15,423 nt of DNA from an uncultured Oxalobacteraceae bacterium (lineage in GTDB: Bacteria > Pseudomonadota > Gammaproteobacteria > Burkholderiales > Burkholderiaceae): contig CAMLDH010000065.1 of assembly GCA_946478765.1 (NCBI GenBank), positions 1 to 15,423 of the forward strand. The letters run 5' to 3'. Positions 1 to 7,443 of this stretch are shown here, piece after piece. A model generated the notes under the pieces. It saw only the letters and a list, made by a program, of their open reading frames with translations. It was not told the origin of the DNA and ran no database searches. The first letter of the stretch is position 1, and every line of letters begins with the position of its first letter. Made by a program: the position numbers and the translations under genes.

Positions 1-2
1 AG

Positions 3-884
3 GCGGCGTGGGTGGAAGATCCGGGCTACCAGGGCATCAATGTGCTGCTCCACGCGCTGGAAGCGCGGGTTTGCCCGGTGCCGGTAGATGCGCAGGGGCT
101 GTGCGTGTCAGTGGGCGCAAAGGCCTATCCGGACGCCAGGCTGGCCTATGTGACGCCGTCCCATCAGTACCCGCTCGGGGTCACGATGAGCCTGCAGCGC
201 CGGCTGGAACTGCTGGCCTGGGCGGCCGGCAACAAGGCGTGGATCGTGGAGGATGAATACGATAGCGAATATCGCTATACCGGCCGGCCGCTGGCGTCGC
301 TGCAAAGCCTGGATAAAGCCGGATGCGTGATTTATGTCGGCACGCTATCGAAGGTGCTGTTTCCCGGTTTGCGCCTGGGCTATCTCGTGGCGCCGCCGGC
401 GCTGGTGGAGGCTTTCGCGCAAGCCAAAGCCGTGGTTGACCGCCATACATCGATCGTTCCGCAAATCGTGCTGGCCGACTTCATCTCGGAAGGACATTTC
501 CAGCGTCATATCCGGCGCACCAGAGAGGTGTATGCCGAACGAAAATCGGTGCTGCTGGACGCGCTCGGTACGCATCTGGCCGATACATTCCATATCGGAC
601 CGGCCGATGCGGGCATGCATCTGGCCATGGCCTTTCAGCAGCATCGCGATGACCGGGCCGTGGCGCAAGCCGCGCTTGAAAATGGCATCGAGGTGCGCGC
701 GCTATCGGGATTCTATGCGATGGAAATGCGCAGGTCCTTGAGGCCGCAGACGCCATCGGGACTGGTGCTTGGGTTTGCCGCCAGTCCCGATGACGACATC
801 AGACGTGGCGTCGTGAAGCTGCATGAGGTTTTGGAAGGCTTATCAAGCAAAAAAAACGATTCGACCATCGCTGCCGGACGATAG
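3..884 (+). CDS. MocR/PdxR-family regulator, aminotransferase-like domain (5' truncated by window edge)
   Basis: The frame is open from the left edge, so the N-terminal GntR-type winged helix that this family carries lies outside the window. What is visible is about 294 residues of a fold-type I aminotransferase-like domain. It opens with AWVEDPGYQG, the usual start of the cofactor domain in MocR proteins. The motif EDEYDSEYRY (about 240-275) and the PLP-lysine motif YVGTLSKVLFPGLRLGYL follow, with the lysine codon at 351-353. In this family the PLP domain senses a vitamin B6 form or an amino compound rather than doing metabolism. Which target it controls cannot be told here; MocR genes are usually divergent from their target, which would lie to the left. 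The stop is followed 47 bases later by an inverted-repeat element. The family call is firm; the specific regulator is unknown. Confidence 0.88.
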   Translation, partial: AAWVEDPGYQGINVLLHALEARVCPVPVDAQGLCVSVGAKAYPDARLAYVTPSHQYPLGVTMSLQRRLELLAWAAGNKAWIVEDEYDSEYRYTGRPLASLQSLDKAGCVIYVGTLSKVLFPGLRLGYLVAPPALVEAFAQAKAVVDRHTSIVPQIVLADFISEGHFQRHIRRTREVYAERKSVLLDALGTHLADTFHIGPADAGMHLAMAFQQHRDDRAVAQAALENGIEVRALSGFYAMEMRRSLRPQTPSGLVLGFAASPDDDIRRGVVKLHEVLEGLSSKKNDSTIAAGR

Positions 885-931
885 CGCCGACAAATGAACG
901 TCGTTGCCACCTGCAGTCCTCGGCAATTTGG

Positions 932-962
932 TCTAAGCAGGTAGACAAAAGTTCTTTGACAA
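932..962 (+). repeat. left terminal inverted repeat of the MITE-like element
   Basis: This 31-base arm reads TCTAAGCAGGTAGACAAAAG and continues to TTTGACAA. Its reverse complement recurs at 1198-1227 with one substitution and one deleted C. Confidence 0.75.
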
Positions 963-1012
963 TCGCGACTCTAATCGATGTCAGACACATGCCACCCCCA
1001 TCCCAACCGAGA

Positions 1013-1063
1013 GGATTGCGCTTGCAAGCGCAATCCGTTCCGCAGGCGGATCGCATGCGATCC
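1013..1063. repeat. pair of perfect palindromes in the intergenic element
   Basis: A perfect 24-bp palindrome at 1013-1036 (half-site GGATTGCGCTTG) is followed after 11 bases by a perfect 16-bp palindrome at 1048-1063, GGATCGCATGCGATCC. Both lie between convergent genes. They may fold as cruciforms or RNA hairpins, but neither has a T-tract typical of an intrinsic terminator. Confidence 0.7.
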
Positions 1064-1116
1064 GAATTCCCTACTACACCCCCCTGGCAGGGGGAAGGAG
1101 CTCGATTCCCTCCCCT

Positions 1117-1142
1117 GGGCAGGGGGAGGGTTAGGGAGGGGG
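1117..1142 (+). repeat. G-quadruplex motif
   Basis: Five runs of three or more G (1117-1119, 1122-1126, 1128-1130, 1134-1136, 1138-1142) are separated by short loops CA, A, TTA and A. This satisfies the usual G3+N1-7 pattern for an intramolecular quadruplex on the plus strand. The upstream C-rich stretch (1108-1115) can also pair with part of it as a hairpin, so the two structures would compete. Confidence 0.55.
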
Positions 1143-1197
1143 TCGAATGCACCAATACGTTCCAGCCTCATTGATGTCGCAATCATGAACATATATT

Positions 1198-1227
1198 TTG
1201 TCAAAAACTTTTGTCCACCTGCTTAGA
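1198..1227 (-). repeat. right terminal inverted repeat, overlapping the CoA-transferase stop codon
   Basis: Read on the minus strand this arm starts TCTAAGCAGGTGGACAAAAG. The TAA inside TCTAAG (1223-1225) is the stop codon of the minus-strand CoA-transferase gene, so the repeat enters the 3' end of that gene. Confidence 0.75.
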
Positions 1228-2467
1228 TTACCTTGTCATTTCGCAGTTGCGCGATCTGCGCCTCATCATATCCGAGCGAGTACAGCACCTGATCGTTGTG
1301 CTCGCCCAAGGTCGGCCCCAGCCATCTGGTTTCGCCAGGCGTCTCGGATAATTTCGGCGTAATGGCCGGCAGCTTGATCGGCGTGCCATCCTTGAATGCA
1401 TGTTGTTCAAACATGTTGCGTGCCAAAAAGTGCGGATCAGTCATCATGTCCGCGACCGAATAAATCTTGCCAGCCGGGACATCCGCCGCTTTCAGGATTT
1501 CCAGCGCGCTATCGATCGTTTGCGTATCGCACCACGTTTGAATCGCGCCATCGATTTCCGCAGTGCGCGGCACCCTTCCATCATTGCGCGCAAGTTGCGG
1601 GTCGTTCGCCATATCGTCGCGATTGATCGCCATCATCAGCCGCTTGAAAATCGCATCGCCATTGCCGGCGATGACGATGTTGCCGCCTTCGCACGTCGTG
1701 TAGGTATTGGACGGCACAATGCCCGGCAACGCGCCGCCGGTCCGTTCGCGCACCACGCCGGCGTGATCGTATTCCGGCACCAGCGACTCCATCATGTTGA
1801 ACACCGCTTCGTACAGCGCGACATCCACCATCTGGCCCTGCCCTGCGACACAGTCTTCGCCGGCCTTGCCGTTCCAGCGGCCGCCCGTCGCATCGCGGTG
1901 GCGCAGCGCCATCATCGCGCCGATCACGCCATGCAAGGCCGCCACCGAATCGCCGATCGATATGCCGATGCGCACCGGCGGCCGGTCCGGATGACCGGAT
2001 ACGTAGCGCATGCCGCCCATCGATTCGCCGATCGCGCCGAAGCCCGGCAAATCCTTCAGGGGTCCGGTCTGGCCGTAACCCGACAGGCGCACCATGATGG
2101 TCGCGGGGTTTTCCGCCTTCAGGTGTTCGTAACCGAGATTCCATTTTTCCAGCACGCCGGGACGGTAGTTCTCGATGATGATGTCCGCCTCCAGCGCCAG
2201 TTGTTTCGCGATCGCCTGTCCGCGCGGGTCTTTCATGTTGAGCGTGACGCTCTTCTTGTTGCGCGCCTGCACCGACCACCACAAGGATGTGCCGTCCTTC
2301 AGCACGCGCCATTGGCGGATCGGATCGCCGCCATCCGGCGCTTCGATCTTGATCACGTCGGCGCCGAATTCGGCCAGCATGCGCGAGCAGAACGGCCCGG
2401 CAATCAGGGTGCCGAGTTCCAGGACTTTGATGCCGGCCAATGCGCCGGATGCAACGGCTTTGTTCAT
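1223..2467 (-). CDS. CaiB/BaiF family (class III) CoA-transferase
   Basis: A 414-residue protein from the ATG at 2467; a TTG at 2479 would add four residues and is less likely. Class III CoA-transferases move CoA between acyl groups through an aspartyl-CoA anhydride. The N-terminal GIKVLELGTLIAGPFCSRML and the following ADVIKIEAPDGGDPIR are typical of the family. So are NKKSVTLNMKDPRG, ENYRPGVLEKWNLGY and RLSGYGQTGP. The catalytic aspartate is expected in SIGDSVAALHG (Asp173 in this numbering), by alignment with the GDS motif of formyl-CoA transferase. Length is normal for the family. The substrate cannot be read from sequence; relatives act on succinyl/dicarboxyl-, formyl- or carnitine-type substrates. 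The gene follows recR on the same strand but a strong hairpin (2504-2531) separates them. Its last codon and stop, ATC TAA, run into an inverted repeat, so the natural C-terminus may have been altered. Confidence 0.9.
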   Translation of the reverse strand: MNKAVASGALAGIKVLELGTLIAGPFCSRMLAEFGADVIKIEAPDGGDPIRQWRVLKDGTSLWWSVQARNKKSVTLNMKDPRGQAIAKQLALEADIIIENYRPGVLEKWNLGYEHLKAENPATIMVRLSGYGQTGPLKDLPGFGAIGESMGGMRYVSGHPDRPPVRIGISIGDSVAALHGVIGAMMALRHRDATGGRWNGKAGEDCVAGQGQMVDVALYEAVFNMMESLVPEYDHAGVVRERTGGALPGIVPSNTYTTCEGGNIVIAGNGDAIFKRLMMAINRDDMANDPQLARNDGRVPRTAEIDGAIQTWCDTQTIDSALEILKAADVPAGKIYSVADMMTDPHFLARNMFEQHAFKDGTPIKLPAITPKLSETPGETRWLGPTLGEHNDQVLYSLGYDEAQIAQLRNDKVI

Positions 2468-2503
2468 GTTTTCATTCAAGCGGATGACAATTCGTAATCA
2501 ATG

Positions 2504-2531
2504 CATGCCGCGTCGCATCGGACGCGGCATG
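2504..2531 (-). terminator. strong hairpin downstream of recR
   Basis: CATGCCGCGTC (2504-2514) and GACGCGGCATG (2521-2531) form a perfect 11-bp stem around a six-base loop. It lies 28 bases after the recR stop and 36 bases before the CoA-transferase ATG. Neither side has a clear T-tract, so it may be a weak intrinsic terminator or an mRNA-stabilising hairpin. Confidence 0.5.
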
Positions 2532-2559
2532 ATCGGGTGGCATGCGCGGGACCGGCTGT

Positions 2560-3156
2560 TCAAGTCGAGCGGCGATCCAGCATCGCGCGCGCAATCGTGC
2601 CGGCATCGACATATTCCAACTCGCCGCCGACCGGCACGCCGCGCGCAAGGCGGCTCACTTTCAAGCCGCGCGCTTTCAGCGTCTCGCTGATGTAATGCGC
2701 GGTCGCTTCGCCTTCATTGGTGAAATTGGTGGCCAGCACCACTTCTGCAACCACGCCATCGGTGGCACGAGCGATCAGCTTTTCGAGATGGATGTCCTTG
2801 GGACCGATGCCGTCCAGCGGCGACAAATGGCCCATCAGGATGAAGTACAGCCCCTTGTAGGTGAGCGTTTGCTCGATCATCAACTGGTCGGCCGGCGTCT
2901 CGACCACGCACAGCAAGGACGCATCGCGTTCCGGGTCGAGGCAGGTTTCGCACACGTCGTTTTCGGTGAAGGTGTTGCACTTCGCGCAGTGATGAATGTG
3001 CTCGACCGCTTGCGTCAGCGCCCGTCCGAGCATGGCCGCCCCTTCCCGATCATGTTGCATCAGGTGATACGCCATGCGCTGCGCGGATTTGGGTCCGACG
3101 CCAGGGAGACGGCGCAACGCTTCGGTAAGAAAGTCGAGACTGGAGGGTGATTTCAC
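2560..3156 (-). CDS. recR: Recombination mediator protein RecR
   Basis: RecR works with RecF and RecO to load RecA onto gapped single-stranded DNA in recombinational repair. The 198 residues match the family length. Helix-hairpin-helix: [15 protein letters not shown] (residues 15-29). Zinc finger: Cys57, Cys60, Cys69 and Cys72 (CAKC...CETC). Toprim domain: from [11 protein letters not shown] (residue 81) through [11 protein letters not shown], with the conserved C-terminal [19 protein letters not shown]. The start is GTG at 3156, chosen because the N-terminus then aligns with known RecR; the ribosome-binding site is weak. It is the last gene of the minus-strand dnaX-ybaB-recR cluster, a common bacterial arrangement, but 116 bases containing a large inverted repeat separate it from ybaB. 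Confidence 0.97.
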   Translation of the reverse strand: MKSPSSLDFLTEALRRLPGVGPKSAQRMAYHLMQHDREGAAMLGRALTQAVEHIHHCAKCNTFTENDVCETCLDPERDASLLCVVETPADQLMIEQTLTYKGLYFILMGHLSPLDGIGPKDIHLEKLIARATDGVVAEVVLATNFTNEGEATAHYISETLKARGLKVSRLARGVPVGGELEYVDAGTIARAMLDRRST

Positions 3157-3191
3157 TTGAAGCCGAGGCCAAAATTACATGCAAAAAGCGT

Positions 3192-3249
3192 AGGGCGCAT
3201 CGTGATGCGCCGCACACGCCAAAACATCCGGCGCATCACGATGCGCCCT
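3192..3249. repeat. REPIN-like perfect inverted repeat between ybaB and recR
   Basis: The 21-base arms at 3192-3212 and 3229-3249 are perfectly complementary and flank a 16-base spacer. Each arm is itself nearly palindromic (GCGCATC-GT-GATGCGC), so the sequence can fold as one long stem or two small hairpins. This is the architecture of paired REP sequences (REPINs). On the minus-strand transcript the structure would stand between ybaB and recR. Confidence 0.7.
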
Positions 3250-3272
3250 GCCACTTCCTTTTTACTTGAGAC

Positions 3273-3599
3273 TTAGAACGGCATTTTAAAACCGGCCGGC
3301 AAAGGCATGCCCGCCGTAATACCCGCCATTTTTTCCTGCGACGTGGCTTCCGCCTTGCGCACCGCATCGTTGAACGCAGCAGCAACCAGATCTTCCAGCA
3401 TGTCCTTGTCGTCGCCCAGCAGCGAAGGATCGATCGACACGCGCTTGACATCGTTCTTGCACGTCATGACGATCTTGACCATGCCGGCGCCGGATTGGCC
3501 TTCCACTTCGATCGATGCAAGTTGGTCCTGCATCTTTTTCATGTTGTCCTGCATCGCCTGTGCTTGCTTCATCAGGCCTGCCAATTGGTTCTTCATCAT
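3273..3599 (-). CDS. ybaB: YbaB/EbfC family nucleoid-associated protein
   Basis: A small DNA-binding protein of 108 residues, the usual size, that forms dimers and is thought to help organise the nucleoid. The sequence [20 protein letters not shown] followed by [21 protein letters not shown] is the family hallmark. It has a long N-terminal helix, then a small beta sheet ([21 protein letters not shown]), then a C-terminal helix ([19 protein letters not shown]). An AAAGGA ribosome-binding site (3609-3614) lies about nine bases before the first of two consecutive ATGs. It starts 38 bases after the dnaX stop, and the pair is very often cotranscribed in bacteria. A partner role to RecR or DnaX is inferred from gene order only. 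Confidence 0.95.
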   Translation of the reverse strand: MMKNQLAGLMKQAQAMQDNMKKMQDQLASIEVEGQSGAGMVKIVMTCKNDVKRVSIDPSLLGDDKDMLEDLVAAAFNDAVRKAEATSQEKMAGITAGMPLPAGFKMPF

Positions 3600-3637
3600 G
3601 GTCGTATTCCTTTATTGAGTAATTTGAGTAAGAGCTC

Positions 3638-5560
3638 TTAAATTGGTTTGATGGACCCCGGCACGATGGTCGCGCCGAATTCCCGCATCAGCGTCTGTAC
3701 GAACGGATCGCTTTGCATGGTTTCTTCCGCCTTGCGCTGGCGTTCCTCGCGTTCCGCGTTCAACTTCGCATTGGCCGTATGCTGAACTGCACCGATGTCG
3801 GTTTGCAGACGGATCGGCTGGCCGAAATGCTCGGTCAACGCGGTTGCCAGCTTGTCGGGGCTGCCAGCCGACAACAGCGTCTCTATCGCAACCCGCAAAT
3901 GAAACTGGAAAGCGCCGCCGCTGCTGTCAAATTTCACGAATTCGCTTTGCTGCGCCAATTGCTGCGCGACGCCGCGTACCGGCAATGCAGCCGCCAGCAA
4001 CGGCCAATTGCCGTCCCAATTCAACTCGGGTATCGGTTGCAGCAAGAACGGCGTCGGCTGCATTGCAATGGGTTCACTGCGGCTCGCGGCCGGCGCCGAT
4101 ATTACTGCAGGTGAAGCCGGACGGCTTATCTCGGCGACTGGCGATTCAGTTTTTTTTTGAGCCGCTGCGCTCGCGCCATCCGATACCGCACTGTCCGGCG
4201 CCGAAGGTTCGTCGCGTTCCCATGGCGGCGGCGCCGAGGTCGAAGTGTTCGCAGGTCTGGACGGCGTGCCGCCCGCCGATGCCGCTTTCGCGCCGCCACG
4301 TGCTGCCTCAAGTGCGGCGCGTGCCGGACTCATCGCGCCGGCAGGCCGTGTCACCGGCATACTGGTGCTCACTGCTTGCGGCGCGGCGCTCAATCGCGCC
4401 GGCGCTGGCGCCGGAACGGAAACCGCCGCGGTTGCAGCGGGCTTGATTTCCGCGCCACCCATGCCGGGCCGGAACGCCAGCATGCGCAACAGCGTCATCG
4501 AGAACCCGGCATACTCGTCCGGCGCCAGGCCCAGTTCATTACGGCCATGCACCGCGATCTGGTAAAACAATTGCACTTCTTCCGCATCGAACAACGCTGC
4601 CAGCCGCATGATGTCTTCGCGTTCCGGCAAATCGTCCGGCACCGCCGCAGGCACCGTCTGCGCCAGCGCGATTCGATGCAATAGCGAACCCAAGTCTTGC
4701 AGCGCCGCATTGTAGGACAGGCTGCGCGTGGCCATTTCATCCGCCACTGCGAGCAGGCCGGCGCCATCCTGGGCGGCCAGTGCATCCAGCAGGCGAATCA
4801 GATACGACTGGTCCAACGCGCCCAGCATGCCCTGCACCGCTTCCAGCGTCACCTTGCCGGCTGCATACGCAATCGCCTGATCAGTCAGCGACAACGCATC
4901 GCGCATCGAACCGTGCGCACCTTGCGCCAAAAGGCGCAGTGCGGGTGTATCGAAAGCAATGCCTTCCTGGCCGAGAATATTGTCCAGATGGCTGACGATA
5001 TGGCCGGGCGGCATTTGCTTCAGATTGAATTGCAGGCAACGCGACAACACGGTGACCGGAATCTTTTGCGGGTCGGTCGTTGCAAGGATGAATTTGACAT
5101 GTTCCGGCGGCTCTTCCAGCGTCTTCAGCATCGAATTGAACGCATGGTTGGTCAGCATGTGGACTTCGTCGATCATGTAGACCTTGAAGCGCGCATTGGA
5201 CGGGGCATACACGGCCTGTTCCAGCAATTGCGCCATCTCGTCCACGCCGCGGTTGGAGGCCGCATCCATTTCGATGTAGTCGACAAAGCGTCCCGCATCG
5301 ATCGCGGTGCAGGCGTCGCATACACCGCACGGTTGTGCGGTAATGCCGCCGTTTCCATCCACGCCCTGACAATTGAACGATTTCGCCAAAATCCGTGACA
5401 GCGTTGTCTTGCCGACGCCGCGCGTACCTGTGAACAAGTACGCGTGATGCAAGCGCTTGTGTTCCAGCGCATGCGTCAATGCCCGCACGACGTGCTCTTG
5501 CCCGACGAGCGTTTCAAAGCTCTTGGGACGGTATTTACGGGCCAGGACTTGGTAAGACAT
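3638..5560 (-). CDS. dnaX: DNA polymerase III subunit tau (and probably gamma)
   Basis: Tau is the ATPase of the clamp loader, which opens the beta clamp onto primed DNA and links polymerase cores to the DnaB helicase. The 640 residues are close to E. coli tau. Domain I shows Walker A GTRGVGKTT (45-53), a zinc module with Cys64, Cys78, Cys81 and Cys84, Walker B MIDEVHML (129-136) and the sensor SRC motif with the arginine finger at about residue 174. Domain III ends near residue 370. It is followed by an Ala/Pro/Ser-rich linker (about 375-520) and the polymerase-binding domain V. An A9 run in the linker (codons 468-471) puts an immediate TGA in the -1 frame, which would give a product of about 471 residues, similar in plan to gamma. 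It is the first gene of the dnaX-ybaB-recR cluster and carries its own candidate promoter. Confidence 0.97.
   Translation of the reverse strand: MSYQVLARKYRPKSFETLVGQEHVVRALTHALEHKRLHHAYLFTGTRGVGKTTLSRILAKSFNCQGVDGNGGITAQPCGVCDACTAIDAGRFVDYIEMDAASNRGVDEMAQLLEQAVYAPSNARFKVYMIDEVHMLTNHAFNSMLKTLEEPPEHVKFILATTDPQKIPVTVLSRCLQFNLKQMPPGHIVSHLDNILGQEGIAFDTPALRLLAQGAHGSMRDALSLTDQAIAYAAGKVTLEAVQGMLGALDQSYLIRLLDALAAQDGAGLLAVADEMATRSLSYNAALQDLGSLLHRIALAQTVPAAVPDDLPEREDIMRLAALFDAEEVQLFYQIAVHGRNELGLAPDEYAGFSMTLLRMLAFRPGMGGAEIKPAATAAVSVPAPAPARLSAAPQAVSTSMPVTRPAGAMSPARAALEAARGGAKAASAGGTPSRPANTSTSAPPPWERDEPSAPDSAVSDGASAAAQKKTESPVAEISRPASPAVISAPAASRSEPIAMQPTPFLLQPIPELNWDGNWPLLAAALPVRGVAQQLAQQSEFVKFDSSGGAFQFHLRVAIETLLSAGSPDKLATALTEHFGQPIRLQTDIGAVQHTANAKLNAEREERQRKAEETMQSDPFVQTLMREFGATIVPGSIKPI
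4150..4158 (-). promoter_or_regulatory. A9 slippage site inside dnaX (candidate gamma-producing site)
   Basis: On the coding strand CAA AAA AAA ACT contains nine consecutive A residues. A -1 shift continues as AAC TGA and stops at once, while a +1 shift reads on to TAA seven codons later. A short stem AAGCC-GTCC-GGCTT (4114-4127) lies 22 bases downstream on the mRNA, farther than in known frameshift stimulators. The run sits in the linker after domain III, the correct place to make gamma from tau. The Thermus dnaX gene uses a comparable A9 tract with transcriptional slippage. Confidence 0.55.
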
Positions 5561-5610
5561 AGGGACGCCAGGTAATCGATATAAGACTGCATTTTACCTG
5601 ACAGCCCGGG

Positions 5611-5628
5611 CCAATTTATAGCAATTGG
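5611..5628 (-). promoter_or_regulatory. candidate dnaX promoter with overlapping dyad
   Basis: On the minus strand TGC-TATAAA (5623-5615) is a good extended -10 box, about 55 bases before the dnaX ATG; the -35 is weak. The box lies inside a dyad CCAATT-N6-AATTGG (5611-5628), which could be an operator or chance in AT-rich DNA. Confidence 0.4.
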
Positions 5629-5713
5629 CATTTAGGCATTCCTGCCGGCCAGTCTTGCAAAAAATCAAAACAAATTTGATATGAATTGATTGACCATCAG
5701 CCGGGAGATAGAC

Positions 5714-5741
5714 TTGACATTTTGCGGCATTCTCATGTAAA
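5714..5741 (+). promoter_or_regulatory. candidate promoter of the AidB-type acyl-CoA dehydrogenase gene
   Basis: A perfect -35 box TTGACA (5714-5719), a 16-base spacer and TGTAAA (5736-5741) precede the ATG at 5771. An AAGGA ribosome-binding site sits at 5759-5763, seven bases before the start. The region 5561-5770 is thus a divergent promoter region shared with dnaX. Confidence 0.55.
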
Positions 5742-5770
5742 GCTGCACTCATACGGACAAGGACGCTGCC

Positions 5771-7414
5771 ATGCAATGGCCCACCCACGAAATCACCAAT
5801 CAGGTGCCGGAACTCCACGGCTACAATCTTTTTTCCACCGATATGGCATTGTGCGACGGCGTGCGGCGCGAACAGGCGGGTTGGCATGAGGCACAGCTGA
5901 CGCGTTTTGGCGCCGAACTGGGCACTAAAGAAATATTGCAACTGGGTGAACTGGCGAACCGTCATCTGCCCGAACTGAGTACGCACGACCGTTACGGCCA
6001 TCGCATCGATTCGGTCGAATTCCACCCGAGCTGGCACGCACTGTTAAGCATGTTGCGACGTGAAGGTTTGCATGCGTTGCCGTGGATGCAGCCGAAGCCG
6101 GGCGCGCAGGTGGCGCGCGCGGCCGGCTATTTTCTGCAGTCGCAGGTGGAAGCCGGATCGCTGTGCCCAACCACGATGACGTTTGCAGCGATTCCGGTAT
6201 TGCAAAAAGAACCGCCATTATTTGCGGCGCTGGAGCCAAAATTATTTTCTTGCGAACATGATCCGCGCGATCTGCCGCTCGATCAAAAACGTTCGATCAT
6301 GATCGGCATGGGCATGACCGAAAAACAGGGTGGCTCCGACGTACGCAGCAATTCCACGGTGGCGCGCCCCGTGCGCGGCACAGGGCGCGGCGCGGAATAT
6401 GCATTGACCGGCCACAAATGGTTTTTCTCGGCGCCGATGTGCGACGCGCATCTGGTGCTGGCGCGTACGGATGCCGGCTTGTCCTGCTTTTTTGTTCCAC
6501 GCTGGCGGCCCGACGGCGCCAAGAATGCGGTGCTGGTGCAACGCCTGAAAGACAAGCTCGGCAACCGCTCCAACTCCAGCAGCGAAGTGGAATTCCAGGA
6601 TGCGTACGGCGTCATGGTGGGTGAAGAAGGACGCGGCATACCGACCATCATCGAAATGGCCGGCTACACGCGGCTCGACTGCGTGATTGGCAGTGCGGCG
6701 CTGATGCGCCACGCGTTTGTACAGGCCGCGCACCATGCAAGGCATCGAAGCGCGTTCGGCAAGCATCTCGCGGAACAGCCGCTGATGCGCAATGTGCTGT
6801 CCGATCTCGCCCTCGAAAGCGAAGCGGCCACGCTGCTGATGCTGCGCCTGGCGCGCGCATTCGAGTCGGCGCAGGACCCGCTGGAACGCGCATGGCGCCG
6901 TATCGTCACGCCCGCCGCCAAATTCTGGATCTGCAAGCGCACGCTGGAATTTACCGGCGAATGCATGGAAGTATGGGGCGGCAACGGTTATGTGGAAAAT
7001 GCGCCGATGGCACGCATGTATCGCGAAGCGCCGGTCAATTCGATCTGGGAAGGCTCCGGCAATGTAATGTGCCTCGATGTGCTGCGCGCGATCGAGCGCG
7101 AGCCGGAAGGATTTGCGCTGCTGCTGGCGCAACTGAAGGACACTGCCGCCGCGCATCCCGGCCTGCAAAATCTGGTGCATGCATTGCAAAAGGACTTGAC
7201 CACGCCACCGGAGCAACGGGAAATGCTCGCGCGCCGTTTCGTGCAGCGACTCGTTTTGACCGCACAGGCAAGCCTGATGCTGCAACACGCGCCGGCCCCG
7301 ATTGCCGACGCATTCATTGCCAGCCGCATCGATGCCGAATGCGGCCGGGTGTACGGCACGCTGGCTGCCCCAGCGCTGCAGCATGAAATCCTCGGCCGCG
7401 CCTGGCCAAGCTAA
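5771..7414 (+). CDS. AidB-like acyl-CoA dehydrogenase (flavoprotein)
   Basis: The protein has 547 residues. E. coli AidB, a flavin protein of the adaptive response to alkylating agents with weak isovaleryl-CoA dehydrogenase activity, has about 541. Shared blocks include FHPSWHALL (85-93), QVEAGSLCPTTMTFAA (125-140), IGMGMTEKQGGSDVRSN (178-194), GHKWFFSAPMCDAHLVLA (214-231) and RLKDKLGNRSNSSSEVEF (258-275). REAPVNSIWEGSGNVMCLDV (418-437) carries the expected catalytic glutamate, Glu427. The extended C-terminal domain that in AidB binds DNA is present (about 440-547). The start is supported by AAGGA and a good promoter. I call it AidB-like and not aidB because many betaproteobacterial homologues are annotated simply as acyl-CoA dehydrogenases. 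A degenerate internal copy of this gene lies 2.6 kb downstream, just before phcB. Confidence 0.9.
   Translation: MQWPTHEITNQVPELHGYNLFSTDMALCDGVRREQAGWHEAQLTRFGAELGTKEILQLGELANRHLPELSTHDRYGHRIDSVEFHPSWHALLSMLRREGLHALPWMQPKPGAQVARAAGYFLQSQVEAGSLCPTTMTFAAIPVLQKEPPLFAALEPKLFSCEHDPRDLPLDQKRSIMIGMGMTEKQGGSDVRSNSTVARPVRGTGRGAEYALTGHKWFFSAPMCDAHLVLARTDAGLSCFFVPRWRPDGAKNAVLVQRLKDKLGNRSNSSSEVEFQDAYGVMVGEEGRGIPTIIEMAGYTRLDCVIGSAALMRHAFVQAAHHARHRSAFGKHLAEQPLMRNVLSDLALESEAATLLMLRLARAFESAQDPLERAWRRIVTPAAKFWICKRTLEFTGECMEVWGGNGYVENAPMARMYREAPVNSIWEGSGNVMCLDVLRAIEREPEGFALLLAQLKDTAAAHPGLQNLVHALQKDLTTPPEQREMLARRFVQRLVLTAQASLMLQHAPAPIADAFIASRIDAECGRVYGTLAAPALQHEILGRAWPS
6862..7103 (+). repeat. parent segment of the duplicated acyl-CoA dehydrogenase piece
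   Basis: This internal stretch of the acyl-CoA dehydrogenase gene (residues about 365-444) is repeated in direct orientation at 9989-10236, with eight substitutions and one six-base insertion. Confidence 0.95.
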
Positions 7415-7443
7415 GATACTGTACTCCGGCTTCCAGTTATCTG

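Larger units (their letters stand above)
932..1227. mobile_element. MITE-like non-coding element bounded by inverted repeats
   Basis: Positions 932-962 and 1198-1227 are inverted copies of one sequence (TCTAAGCAGGT, then A or G, then GACAAAAGTT..., ending TTTGACAA), with one mismatch and one single-base gap. The 296 bases they bound contain no credible gene. Instead they hold two perfect palindromes (1013-1036 and 1048-1063), two C-rich/G-rich hairpins (about 1080-1094 and 1108-1130) and a G-quadruplex motif. I see no convincing target-site duplication: the flanks are GCAATTTGG on the left and TTACCTTG on the right. Size, terminal inverted repeats and lack of coding capacity fit a miniature inverted-repeat element. 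The right repeat overlaps the stop codon of the CoA-transferase gene. An alternative is a composite of intergenic repeats with no mobility. Confidence 0.5.

Noticed and set aside
1400..2497. A 365-codon plus-strand frame opposite the CoA-transferase gene
   Set aside because: It is the mirror of a clear CoA-transferase, is rich in His/Arg as antisense frames of GC-rich genes are, and shows no known motif.
5561..5770. 4.5S signal recognition particle RNA next to dnaX
   Set aside because: The conserved GGTCAGGTCCGGAAGGAAGCAGCC-like core is absent; the region holds only promoter-like sequence.
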